Assembly: GCF_028736175.1 (NCBI RefSeq)
Contig: NZ_CP117880.1
Coordinates: forward strand, 3,968,001-4,032,000
DNA from: Sphingobacterium oryzagri
Lineage (GTDB): Bacteria; Bacteroidota; Bacteroidia; Sphingobacteriales; Sphingobacteriaceae
Length of the DNA stretch: 64,000 nucleotides
Direction of reading: 5' to 3'
The translations under genes and the position numbers were made by a program. This document shows, piece after piece, positions 27,010-35,286 of the stretch (its first letter is position 1; the number at the start of each line of letters is the position of its first letter). The notes under the pieces are model-generated. The model saw only the letters and a list, made by a program, of their open reading frames with translations, searched no databases and was not told the origin of the DNA.

Positions 27010-28683
27010 TTAATTCTTTTTCGGACCTAAAGGTAGAAGCAATATAAATGTGGTGCCTTGGTTAAGTATACTCTCCACACGAATCTCGCCCCCCATAAAA
27101 TCAACAATCTCTTTACAAAATGCTAATCCAAGACCAATGCTTCCTTGCTGATTAAATTGATTCTTAACCCTATAAAACTTCTTAAAAATACTATTAAATT
27201 CCTTCTTATTTATACCAATGCCCTGATCTTTGAACTTAATAACAAAGTTTTTTTTGTTTTGTTGTATATCAATTTCCAAAAACTTGCGATGTGCTTCCGA
27301 ATATTTGTACGCATTATCAATCAAATTTTGAAAAACACTCAACAACAATGTCGTATCCACCATCATTTTATGTTGAACATCGATATGATAGGAAAAGTTT
27401 AAATCAGGATATTTTAAACGCACAGCTTCAAAAATCGGTGCGCAAAATTCTTCTACATCAACCTCTTCCTTATTCGGTTTGATCGATTTATTCTCGATCT
27501 GCGCAAACGACAACAACTTATTCATCAAGCTATTAAGCTTATCGGCTTCTTGATCTAATATCTTACCATACATCCGTTGCTCTTCCGTAGAGAGTTTTTC
27601 GGAGCTTTGAATATTGTTTCCGGCAATCTTGATCACACTTACCGGCGTTTTAAATTCATGCGTCAGGTTGTTAATAAAATCATATTGCAGCTGAAACAGC
27701 CGGCTGTTAATCGTAATGTTGCGATAGATAAGATACGCTATAAAAATAAGAATCAGGTAAATGATGGAAATACCTAAACTCACGGGCAGGAAACGCCGAT
27801 TGACCTCTTTGTTGATAAAAGCCTCAGAACTGGTGTACTGCAACTTATAGTCAGACAATGCACCAGGGAGCGACAGTTCTGTTTGGAAGTAAAAATGCTG
27901 ATCGGTGACATTGCCCGACACAATCGGTAAGATCTCGATCTTTTCATACAAATTGGGCGCACCGTTTTTGATCTGGATTTTGCTCGGATTAATCAGAAAC
28001 AAAAACATATCCTGATCGTAAGAAACGATCGGATTGTCGGCCGTAGACATCATGCGTTTATAGGCCAACAAATCGGAAATGCGCGGAATATTCATGTACG
28101 ATACTTTTCCGGCATTTAGCGTGTAGAAGACCTTATAAATATCGCTATCCGACATGCGGGTAGAATCATTCACCCTGTCTAGAAAGCCGACAAATTTAAG
28201 CACCATACTGTTAAAGTCTTCGGTGTAAGCACGCGTTTCATTAGCTTCTTTACGTTCTGCGACAAGACGATTTTGCTGATCCAGCTCAAAAGAGATCACA
28301 CTCTTCGGGTAAACTAACAAGTGATTGTATTTGATACCTGCCTCGATAGAATCCGAATTGGTAACGGTAATATCATAGAAGAGCACCTGCTCGACAAATG
28401 GATTTCTACGGATAACATCACTCACATAGGAAGAAGCCTTGACCGAATCCAAATAGCCTTGATAGTATGAAATTTCCGGAATCTTCTCGTTAAAAAACTC
28501 GTGAAATGGCTGTACCGATTGATCAAATACCTCGACTTTTCGGTTGTTAAATTCGGTCTCGATAAAGTTGGCAATCATTGAGCGCGCCGCCAGCATAGCA
28601 ACCACAAATAAGATCGTAACCAACACCACGAAAGCGATGAGCAATCCAAAGTTTTTGCGGTATTTTAGTTGATTATATGCCAT
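27010..28683 (-). CDS. RprX-like sensor histidine kinase
   Basis: This 557-residue kinase has TM1 at 12-33, a large extracytoplasmic sensor region (34-299), TM2 at 300-320, a DHp helix pair with phosphorylated H342 (T-H-E-F-K-T-P) and an ATPase domain with N-box L-I-D-N-A-Y-K-Y and G-boxes D-Q-G-I-G and G-L-G-L-A. All catalytic motifs are intact. The sensor region has no recognised domain. It sits 5 bp after an S9-like lipoprotein gene and 9 bp before its regulator, so the three genes are probably one transcript. Confidence 0.95.
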   Translation of the reverse strand: MAYNQLKYRKNFGLLIAFVVLVTILFVVAMLAARSMIANFIETEFNNRKVEVFDQSVQPFHEFFNEKIPEISYYQGYLDSVKASSYVSDVIRRNPFVEQVLFYDITVTNSDSIEAGIKYNHLLVYPKSVISFELDQQNRLVAERKEANETRAYTEDFNSMVLKFVGFLDRVNDSTRMSDSDIYKVFYTLNAGKVSYMNIPRISDLLAYKRMMSTADNPIVSYDQDMFLFLINPSKIQIKNGAPNLYEKIEILPIVSGNVTDQHFYFQTELSLPGALSDYKLQYTSSEAFINKEVNRRFLPVSLGISIIYLILIFIAYLIYRNITINSRLFQLQYDFINNLTHEFKTPVSVIKIAGNNIQSSEKLSTEEQRMYGKILDQEADKLNSLMNKLLSFAQIENKSIKPNKEEVDVEEFCAPIFEAVRLKYPDLNFSYHIDVQHKMMVDTTLLLSVFQNLIDNAYKYSEAHRKFLEIDIQQNKKNFVIKFKDQGIGINKKEFNSIFKKFYRVKNQFNQQGSIGLGLAFCKEIVDFMGGEIRVESILNQGTTFILLLPLGPKKN

Positions 28684-28688
28684 TTATC

Positions 28689-30578
28689 CTACAAATAAGC
28701 TTTCAGAAAAGCTTCTACCTCTTGATAATAGTTGATGATATTCTCTTCACTCTTGAATCGGCGTCCCTCCTCTTCCTTGTATATATACTTTATCGGAACA
28801 TTGTTATTCTTCAATTTTTGCACAAACTGGTTGGCATCGGTCAGCGAACTGAACCGATCGTTGCCGCCTTGCGCGAAAAGTACAGGTATTTTCACACGGT
28901 CGGCGTGAAAAACGGGCGAAATAGCCTTAAACATTTCATATTGTTTGCTCGGATCGCCAATGATATTATAAAACAAACGTACATATTGCTGCTGATAGGG
29001 CGGAATTTCTTTTAGATAGGTGAAGAGATTGGTATATCCCGACATGGAAATCGCGCATTTATAGAAAGAGGAGTTGTACGTCGCCGCATGTAACGCCGAG
29101 TAACCGCCAAAACCGCTTCCCATAATGGCTACCCTATTTTTATCGACTATGCCTTGATGAATAAGTGTAGTAACACCATCAATAATGTCGCTTTGAATTT
29201 TTCCGCCCCACTCCCGAAAACCGGCCGCCCAAAACTTCTTTCCGTAGCCTGATGAACCCCGATAGTTCATTTGAAAAACTAGATAACCTCGGTTGGCCAA
29301 AAATTGCACTTCCGAATCGAAGTCTATGCTTTCCCGTCTATTAGGGCCATCGTGTACCAAAACAACGACCGGCAGATCGCTCTTGCCGCCATGTTGCGGA
29401 TAGGTAAGGTAACCGTGAATGGTTAAACCATCCCGACTTTGAAATTTCACCGGCTCTTTGCGAGAAAGCATTGCCTTTGCCAGTTTTGGATTCATCTCGG
29501 AAAGCAACGTGGCTTTGTTATTTTTCACGTCATAGTGATAAAGTCCGCCAGCATTGATATCAGTATAAATTTTAACGACCCATTGCGTCAGGCTTGTATC
29601 AGTATCGATAATATCAACAGATTGCTCCTTAAATTGTGCAGATAAGGTTTCAAAATGTTGTTGAAACGCTTTGTTGAAAAACAATTTCTCTGTTTTGTCA
29701 GCCGTATATTGACTATACACCATTTCCTGCAGATTGTCCGAGTAGCCATAAGGCTCCAGGTCAACCTCGGCATTTCCATACACTAAACGTTCCTCTTCGC
29801 CTTTCGCAATGTTGTATTCGACCAGCGAAAGTTTATCGCGACCATAATTGGACAGCGCATAAATAATGTCGTGCTCGTTTTTAACAAAGCCCAGCGGCTG
29901 AATCAATGTTTGGTAATCTGAGGTCGCTACTTGTTTGAAAGGTTGCTTATCATCTGCGCGATACAGGATACTTTCTTGCACACTGTCGCTCGTAACCGCC
30001 AGGCGCACCTGCCCGTCGGGCGATGGAAACCAATTCAATACATTTCCCGGATTTTGCGTGACAAGCTGCGGAGCACGCCCATCTACAAAAACTTTATAAA
30101 CGTCAAACACCGTCGAGTCGCGATTATTTAACGAGGCAAGCAGGTAATCGCCGTAGAGCCTTTGCGGCTGCAGCCAACGGAGCCTGGTCATTTTAACAGG
30201 CAACAGGGAAACGGATTTTTCCGTTTCTACATTGATACCAAAGATGCGCAAACTATCCGCAGGCGCATGTGTGTTGGAGTAGACTATGGTGGAATCTGAC
30301 GCCCAAAAGAAATACTGGACGTTCATTGCAGATTGATAGGTAAGTTGCTTCGATTTTCGCTTATCTTCCAAATCGAGCACGAAAATATTTCGGCAATGAT
30401 CGTCCACACCCAAATAGGCTATCTTTTTACCGTTGGGGGAAATACGAAAATTACTCTTCTCGGGTTTTACAAAAAAGTCTTCTATCGGGATGAGTTTATC
30501 GGTCTGTTGCTTCTTTCCACACGATACCCAAGCACACGATATACCTACAGCAAAAAACCAAAACAAAAATCTATACAT
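28689..30578 (-). CDS. S9 prolyl-oligopeptidase-like lipoprotein lacking catalytic Ser and His
   Basis: From the ATG at 30578 this encodes 629 residues (TTG at 30584 is the alternative start). A signal segment ends in a lipobox-like W-V-S-C. An N-terminal beta-propeller (about 30-350) is followed by an alpha/beta-hydrolase domain. The nucleophile motif, normally G-x-S-x-G-G, reads G-S-G489-F-G-G. The catalytic Asp is kept (D574 in G-G-N-D). The His position, normally E-G-H-G-F, reads E-G-R606-R-F. Two of three triad residues are missing, so peptidase activity is unlikely. Being 5 bp upstream of a sensor kinase, it may sense or present a ligand; that role is inference. Confidence 0.88.
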   Translation of the reverse strand: MYRFLFWFFAVGISCAWVSCGKKQQTDKLIPIEDFFVKPEKSNFRISPNGKKIAYLGVDDHCRNIFVLDLEDKRKSKQLTYQSAMNVQYFFWASDSTIVYSNTHAPADSLRIFGINVETEKSVSLLPVKMTRLRWLQPQRLYGDYLLASLNNRDSTVFDVYKVFVDGRAPQLVTQNPGNVLNWFPSPDGQVRLAVTSDSVQESILYRADDKQPFKQVATSDYQTLIQPLGFVKNEHDIIYALSNYGRDKLSLVEYNIAKGEEERLVYGNAEVDLEPYGYSDNLQEMVYSQYTADKTEKLFFNKAFQQHFETLSAQFKEQSVDIIDTDTSLTQWVVKIYTDINAGGLYHYDVKNNKATLLSEMNPKLAKAMLSRKEPVKFQSRDGLTIHGYLTYPQHGGKSDLPVVVLVHDGPNRRESIDFDSEVQFLANRGYLVFQMNYRGSSGYGKKFWAAGFREWGGKIQSDIIDGVTTLIHQGIVDKNRVAIMGSGFGGYSALHAATYNSSFYKCAISMSGYTNLFTYLKEIPPYQQQYVRLFYNIIGDPSKQYEMFKAISPVFHADRVKIPVLFAQGGNDRFSSLTDANQFVQKLKNNNVPIKYIYKEEEGRRFKSEENIINYYQEVEAFLKAYL

Positions 30579-30664
30579 ATCCAATCCTATTCCATCCCAA
30601 ATATTGTTATTTTTTTATTAACATAGTGTATATGCAACCTTATTTTTACAGACGGGATTTCGCA

Positions 30665-30672
30665 TAATTTTG
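30665..30672 (+). promoter_or_regulatory. Predicted -7 box of the DUF4286 gene
   Basis: TAATTTTG matches TAnnTTTG exactly and lies 12 nt before the ATG at 30685. No TTG is found at the expected upstream spacing. Confidence 0.45.
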
Positions 30673-30684
30673 ATATTTTTACAC

Positions 30685-30972
30685 ATGATATTATACAACG
30701 TTTCCTTAATAATAGAAGATAGCAGCCATGACGATCTGTTAACATGGTTAAAAGCTAAGCTACAGAAAACAAATCACCAGGTCAGTTTCCTGAAAATGCT
30801 CGATTCACCACACGAAGGCAGCACCTATTGTATTCAGCTAAATGCGGAGAATCCTGAAATGCTGGAAGCCTTTCAAACGGAATTATTGGCTGATCTTCAG
30901 CAACACATAGCACTACAACATCGGGATAAAGCATTTATTTTCGACAGTAAAATGGAATATCTAACGTTCTAA
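30685..30972 (+). CDS. DUF4286 family protein
   Basis: From the ATG at 30685 this encodes 95 residues opening M-I-L-Y-N-V-S-L-I-I-E, the usual start of DUF4286 proteins of Bacteroidota. An upstream in-frame ATG at 30670 overlaps the -7 box and is disfavoured. The small alpha/beta protein carries F-D-S-K-M-E-Y-L near its end. Function is unknown. It is divergent from the S9-like gene. Confidence 0.85.
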   Translation: MILYNVSLIIEDSSHDDLLTWLKAKLQKTNHQVSFLKMLDSPHEGSTYCIQLNAENPEMLEAFQTELLADLQQHIALQHRDKAFIFDSKMEYLTF

Positions 30973-31033
30973 AGGAAGCCTTTTGCGAGAAAAATAGCCT
31001 CCAAAGCCATGTAAAAGTCGCAAGAGCGACATC

Positions 31034-31444
31034 TTATTTATTGGGCTCGTTATTTTCGGAAAGGCTCTTTTCGTAACGGGGATTGTACGTTACTTTCGGT
31101 GAGAGGAAGTGCAGTAAGACAAGACGGGAATACCGTAAGTTGAACGGTGCAAAAATAACAATAGCGGCAAAAATGACGATAATATAGGTCCAGGGCGATT
31201 CGCTTCGTGTAAAAAAGGCAGTTGCTAAACCTAAACTCAGAATCTCGGCAACGGAAAAAGCATAACTAACGTACATTGCCGCGTAGAAATAACCGGGTTC
31301 TATTTCGAATTTTAATCCACAATGCGGGCAATATTCGAGCATACGTTGCCGCTTAAAGCCATACACAGGGCCTTCAAACATTTTGCCGACCCGGCAACGC
31401 GGACATTTTGATTGCGATAAAGCAGCGAATTTTGATGTAGCCAT
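31034..31444 (-). CDS. DUF983 family membrane protein with zinc-ribbon-like N-terminus
   Basis: This 136-residue protein starts with C-P-R-C-R-V-G-K-M-F and then C-P-H-C-G-L-K-F-E, two CxxC pairs that could bind zinc. Two hydrophobic segments (about 55-80 and 85-110) follow. This is the DUF983 layout. The family often neighbours cytochrome oxidase genes, but none is present here. It lies 9 bp after a small membrane protein gene, apparently in one operon. Confidence 0.88.
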   Translation of the reverse strand: MATSKFAALSQSKCPRCRVGKMFEGPVYGFKRQRMLEYCPHCGLKFEIEPGYFYAAMYVSYAFSVAEILSLGLATAFFTRSESPWTYIIVIFAAIVIFAPFNLRYSRLVLLHFLSPKVTYNPRYEKSLSENNEPNK

Positions 31445-31453
31445 AATTTCCGC

Positions 31454-31720
31454 TTACTTTTCGAACGGAGATACCCGCTTGGGCTGGTTTTTACGGTATT
31501 TCTTATACCACAACACGCCAACGCCAACAGCGATCAAATAAGGAATAGCCAATAAAAACAGAATGCCATCATTCAGCCCTTTACCTTGCGTATTGCCATT
31601 TGTCGTACTATTTTCTGCATTCAACGAGCACATCGCACACTGTGCAGATACTTCGTTGTAACAACTTATACCGATGACCAGCACCAGCATAAAGAAAATT
31701 GGTAACCACTTTATTTTCAT
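31454..31720 (-). CDS. Small exported membrane protein with CxxC (unknown)
   Basis: This 88-residue protein has an N-terminal signal segment (about 5-24), then Q-C-A-M-C-S-L-N and a polar Asn/Thr/Gly stretch. One C-terminal membrane helix (about 50-68) and a basic tail ending P-F-E-K follow. The CxxC just after the predicted cleavage site may bind a metal or act in redox. It is not assigned to a family with confidence. It probably shares a transcript with the DUF983 gene. Confidence 0.7.
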   Translation of the reverse strand: MKIKWLPIFFMLVLVIGISCYNEVSAQCAMCSLNAENSTTNGNTQGKGLNDGILFLLAIPYLIAVGVGVLWYKKYRKNQPKRVSPFEK

Positions 31721-31778
31721 GCCACAAAAATAAGCATTTTATTTAGCACTCCAGTTAACCAGCAGATAAATGCATCGA

Positions 31779-32468
31779 TTACAACAGCACATTAAACTTC
31801 TCCCAAAAGCCATCTTCTGGTAATGCTGCTACGATATCCATATTTTCCTCTTTTATCGGGTGCACAAAGCGCAGTGCGCGTGAATGCAAACAAATAGAAC
31901 GCCGTAAACTTCCTCTTGGATATCCATATTTATTGTCGCCCACAATCGGACAGCCCATATAAGCCAGTTGGCAACGTATTTGATGCGTACGCCCCGTCAG
32001 CGGCGTAACTTTTAATAAATAGTAACCTTCCATTTCGCCCACTATTTCGTAGTCAAGCTCCGCAAAACTCCCGCCTTTGACCTCCCGATCGTAAGCTTTG
32101 GTAACCATCTTCTTACGATCGCGCAGCAACCAGTTTTTCAACGTATCTGATTTTTTTGGCGGTCTGTTGCGCACCACAGCCAGGTAAGTTTTAGAAACCT
32201 TGCGGTCATGAAACAACCTGTTCATTCGATCTAAACCTTTGCTTGTTTTCGCAAACAAAATCATACCGCTCACAGGGCGGTCTAGCCGATGAATAACGCC
32301 AATAAACGCTCCATTGGGCTTTTCGTACTTTTTAGCCAGGTATTCGCTGACCATATCTTCCATAGACTTATCGCCTGTGGTATCTACCTGAACAATGTCA
32401 CCAGCACGCTTATTGATCGCGATATAGTGGTTATCTTCGTAGATGACATCCTTGTCTGTTATACTCAT
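31779..32468 (-). CDS. RluA-family RNA pseudouridine synthase
   Basis: This protein of about 229 residues (ATG at 32468; another in-frame ATG at 32474) lacks an S4 domain. It has the catalytic H-R-L-D-R-P-V-S-G motif with the nucleophilic Asp, and Y-L-L-K-V-T-P-L-T-G-R-T-H-Q-I-R, both hallmarks of RluA-type synthases. It isomerises uridine in rRNA or tRNA, and the exact site is not predictable. It follows mlaD by about 50 bp in the same direction. Confidence 0.92.
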   Translation of the reverse strand: MSITDKDVIYEDNHYIAINKRAGDIVQVDTTGDKSMEDMVSEYLAKKYEKPNGAFIGVIHRLDRPVSGMILFAKTSKGLDRMNRLFHDRKVSKTYLAVVRNRPPKKSDTLKNWLLRDRKKMVTKAYDREVKGGSFAELDYEIVGEMEGYYLLKVTPLTGRTHQIRCQLAYMGCPIVGDNKYGYPRGSLRRSICLHSRALRFVHPIKEENMDIVAALPEDGFWEKFNVLL

Positions 32469-32520
32469 TTTCATGAAAAAGGCAAGATCAGCTCACGCCG
32501 TGCCTGCCTTGAAATCTTTG

Positions 32521-33513
32521 TTATTTTAAAGAATCTTGTGAAACTTTTGCCCGCTCTTTTTCTTGCTTTCTAAAGTAACCACGGAAAAGGAAATTGCTTT
32601 GCAACGCCTTCATGTTATCATCCAGCTTTTCGGTGCCTAAATTCAAATTTTGCAAAATTTGCTTGATATCTTCTGCCGCTTCCGGATCATTGGTCAATAC
32701 GCCAATGGCGTTGTTTTTATCGTTCAAGCGTGCCGATGTCGTGTTGAGATTTTCCATCAGGGCCGACGCCGTTTGCGTCACACCCTGCAACTGCGCAGCC
32801 GACTCCCGAAGGCTTGCAAACACGGCAGTATCGGTCGTTAGATCATGAATTAATCCTTGGTTGCTATTCAATTTATTCATTAAAATAGCTAAGTTGGCAG
32901 AAGCGTTATTCGCGTCAGTCATAACTTTATTGAGCGAATTAACAGATCCTTTTAGCGAAAGCGCAATCGTAGAATCTGTTAACAACGCGCCAACCGTACC
33001 TTTACCATCTACCATCTGTTTAGAAAGTAAGGCAAAATTTTTGGTAATTTCAACCAGATTCTCATTATTGGTCTGCAAGGTCGCAAACATCGCTTCCGTA
33101 TCGGTGCCGCTGACGGATTTTACGACGTCGCCGTCTTTGATGGCCGCTGCCTGATCAGAGCCGCCGATAAGGCTAACGATGGCATTACCGATCAATCCAT
33201 CAGACCCCAATTTGGCAACCACATCTTCACGGATAAATTCACTTGATTTCTCCTCGATATGCATCACCACTTTCACGTCATCGATGCTTTGAAACTTAAT
33301 CTCTTTGACAATACCGACTTTTACCCCGGAAAACCAAACGTTGTTTCCGACTTTCAGACCTTTCACATCGTGAAAGTAAGTGGTAACAACCAGATTCTTA
33401 CTGAATTTATTTTGCTGCGTACCCAATACCAGGATTCCAGCAACCAAAATTACCAGGCCAATTAATACAAATAAGCCGACCGTAATCGAACGCTTCCTTT
33501 CGTTTGTGCTCAT
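32521..33513 (-). CDS. MlaD/MCE-domain lipid-transport protein
   Basis: This 330-residue protein has one N-terminal membrane anchor (about 12-32) and an MCE domain (about 40-117: V-T-T-Y-F-H-D-V-K-G-L-K-V-G-N-N-V-W). A long helical region of Asn/Leu-rich heptads follows. MCE proteins form hexameric rings that shuttle phospholipids between membranes. It is the third gene in a minus-strand set MlaE-, MlaF-, MlaD-like, with 6-11 bp gaps. No mlaB, mlaC or mlaA is adjacent, as is common in this phylum. Confidence 0.93.
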   Translation of the reverse strand: MSTNERKRSITVGLFVLIGLVILVAGILVLGTQQNKFSKNLVVTTYFHDVKGLKVGNNVWFSGVKVGIVKEIKFQSIDDVKVVMHIEEKSSEFIREDVVAKLGSDGLIGNAIVSLIGGSDQAAAIKDGDVVKSVSGTDTEAMFATLQTNNENLVEITKNFALLSKQMVDGKGTVGALLTDSTIALSLKGSVNSLNKVMTDANNASANLAILMNKLNSNQGLIHDLTTDTAVFASLRESAAQLQGVTQTASALMENLNTTSARLNDKNNAIGVLTNDPEAAEDIKQILQNLNLGTEKLDDNMKALQSNFLFRGYFRKQEKERAKVSQDSLK

Positions 33514-33519
33514 ATATCT

Positions 33520-34293
33520 TTAAACAATAAAATTATAATCATAAAATGGTCTGACACGGCTATCCTCCGTGTCAAAAATTTCTTTAAATGATCCCTGACG
33601 TTCAAAACGACCATCCAACAGCATGACCATGCGGTCGCCCACCATCTTGGCGCAAGCCAAATCGTGTGTAATGATAATCGATGATGTATTGTACCGCTCC
33701 TGAACCTCATTAATCAAGGAATTGATATCCAGACAGGTAATAGGATCTAAACCAGCCGTAGGCTCATCATACAGCATGATATCCGGCCGTAAAATAAGCG
33801 TCCGTGCAATACCAATACGCTTGCGCTGTCCGCCAGATAGTTCGGAAGGCATTTGATTTATGGCCTGCGAAAGACCAACGCCATCCAACACTTCTTCGAC
33901 CTCTTTATTAATCTCTGCACGCGATAAATTACGCTTATTACGAACCAGCGGAAACTCTAAATTTTCCCGAACCGTCATACTATCGTACAAGGCACTGTTC
34001 TGGAAAGAAAAACCGATGCGTTGCCTTAACGTGCGAAGATCCCGATCATTGAGATCATTGACCACCTCACCCAGCACCCGAACATTACCTTTATCGGGCG
34101 TCAATAAGCCCGATATTAATTTGATAAGCACGGATTTACCTGTACCAGAACGACCAAGAACAACCAAATTCTCGCCATTATATAGTTTGACGTCCACATT
34201 TCGAAGCACATGTAAGTCTCCAAAAGATTTACTTACATCATCGACATGGATAACGATATCATCGTAATTGATATTTGCCTTTTTCTTCTCCAT
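33520..34293 (-). CDS. MlaF-like ABC transporter ATP-binding protein
   Basis: This 257-residue ATPase has Walker A G47-R-S-G-T-G-K-S54, signature L152-S-G-G-Q156 and Walker B ending L-Y-D-E-P with D176-E177, then the D-loop A-G-L-D. The variant P-loop with G-R-S-G-T-G-K-S and the R-K-R-I after the signature are typical of MlaF. It powers phospholipid transport with the adjacent permease and MCE protein at the inner membrane. Confidence 0.94.
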   Translation of the reverse strand: MEKKKANINYDDIVIHVDDVSKSFGDLHVLRNVDVKLYNGENLVVLGRSGTGKSVLIKLISGLLTPDKGNVRVLGEVVNDLNDRDLRTLRQRIGFSFQNSALYDSMTVRENLEFPLVRNKRNLSRAEINKEVEEVLDGVGLSQAINQMPSELSGGQRKRIGIARTLILRPDIMLYDEPTAGLDPITCLDINSLINEVQERYNTSSIIITHDLACAKMVGDRMVMLLDGRFERQGSFKEIFDTEDSRVRPFYDYNFIV

Positions 34294-34304
34294 ACCTAAT
34301 TTAT

Positions 34305-35063
34305 TTAAACAAGCAGCGCCAGCAGCTGAACGATAAGTAACTCTTCCACAAATACCAAAAACATCGACGACACAACGGCGCTGTTGGCAGCCTTTCCTAC
34401 ACCTTCTGTTCCTTTCGTAGAGTAATAACCAACGTATGAGCTGGCAAAACCAATGGTAAAACCAAATACGACCGCCCGAATAACCATCGCAAAAATATCA
34501 CGACCAGCAATCGACTCAAAAACCTGCGTAAAAAACGCAAGCATACTCAACTGATCTTTGCCGATGATGCTCAAGTAGCCACCAAACAAACCGATACCGG
34601 CCACGTAAAAACAGAGCACAGGAATCATAAATGTAGTGGCAATAATCCGTGTGGAAACCAAAAATTTGGTTGGATTGGTGCCTGAAACCTCCATGGCGTC
34701 AATCTGCTCGGTGACATTCATGGAGCTTAACTCTGCACCAATTTGTGAACCCACCTTCCCCGACGCAATCAATGCCGTTACTAACGGAGCCAATGCGCGT
34801 ACAATGGCAATGGAAATCAAGGCCGGAAGCCAGGAGGACGCTCCAAACTCTTCAAGCGAGGGTCGAGATTGTTTTGTAAAAACAAAACCGACAATAAAGC
34901 CTGTCAAACTTATCAAAGGAAAAGATTTCCAACCGATCTCATAACATTGACGAATGATCTCTTTGAATTCATAAGGAGGCGATATCGCTTCGCGAAGAAA
35001 ACTCATCATGAAACGATGAATACGGGCGAATTCGATAAGTAGTTTTTCTAATTTACTTCCCAT
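34305..35063 (-). CDS. MlaE-like ABC permease
   Basis: This 252-residue MlaE/YrbE permease has five or six membrane segments and the conserved E-L-S-S-M-N-V-T-E-Q-I-D-A-M-E-V region near 122-137 that couples to MlaF. It is the first gene of the mla-like operon. A short palindrome lies 127 bp upstream, in the region shared with the divergent DUF6600 gene. Confidence 0.94.
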   Translation of the reverse strand: MGSKLEKLLIEFARIHRFMMSFLREAISPPYEFKEIIRQCYEIGWKSFPLISLTGFIVGFVFTKQSRPSLEEFGASSWLPALISIAIVRALAPLVTALIASGKVGSQIGAELSSMNVTEQIDAMEVSGTNPTKFLVSTRIIATTFMIPVLCFYVAGIGLFGGYLSIIGKDQLSMLAFFTQVFESIAGRDIFAMVIRAVVFGFTIGFASSYVGYYSTKGTEGVGKAANSAVVSSMFLVFVEELLIVQLLALLV

Positions 35064-35189
35064 GTAAGTATGAAGTTAACGCTGATGCTGTATGGCGGTA
35101 TTCCAAAAAAAATACCCGACAAATGTACAAACTTTTATGATTTCATCTAAACCATCATCAGCTAATAATTAGATAACCAAAATAATTAC

Positions 35190-35205
35190 CATTTGTTTAC
35201 AAATG
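35190..35205. promoter_or_regulatory. Short palindrome between mlaE and the DUF6600 gene
   Basis: CATTTGTTTACAAATG has 7-bp arms around a TT centre and lies in the divergent 223-bp gap. It could be an operator or part of two overlapping promoters. No regulator is implied. Confidence 0.3.
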
Positions 35206-35286
35206 ATTTCGAAGATTAAACCTTCGTATTGTTTTTGTAGTCATAATATTGAAATATCAATAGTTTCACCGTTAAAGAAAGACACT

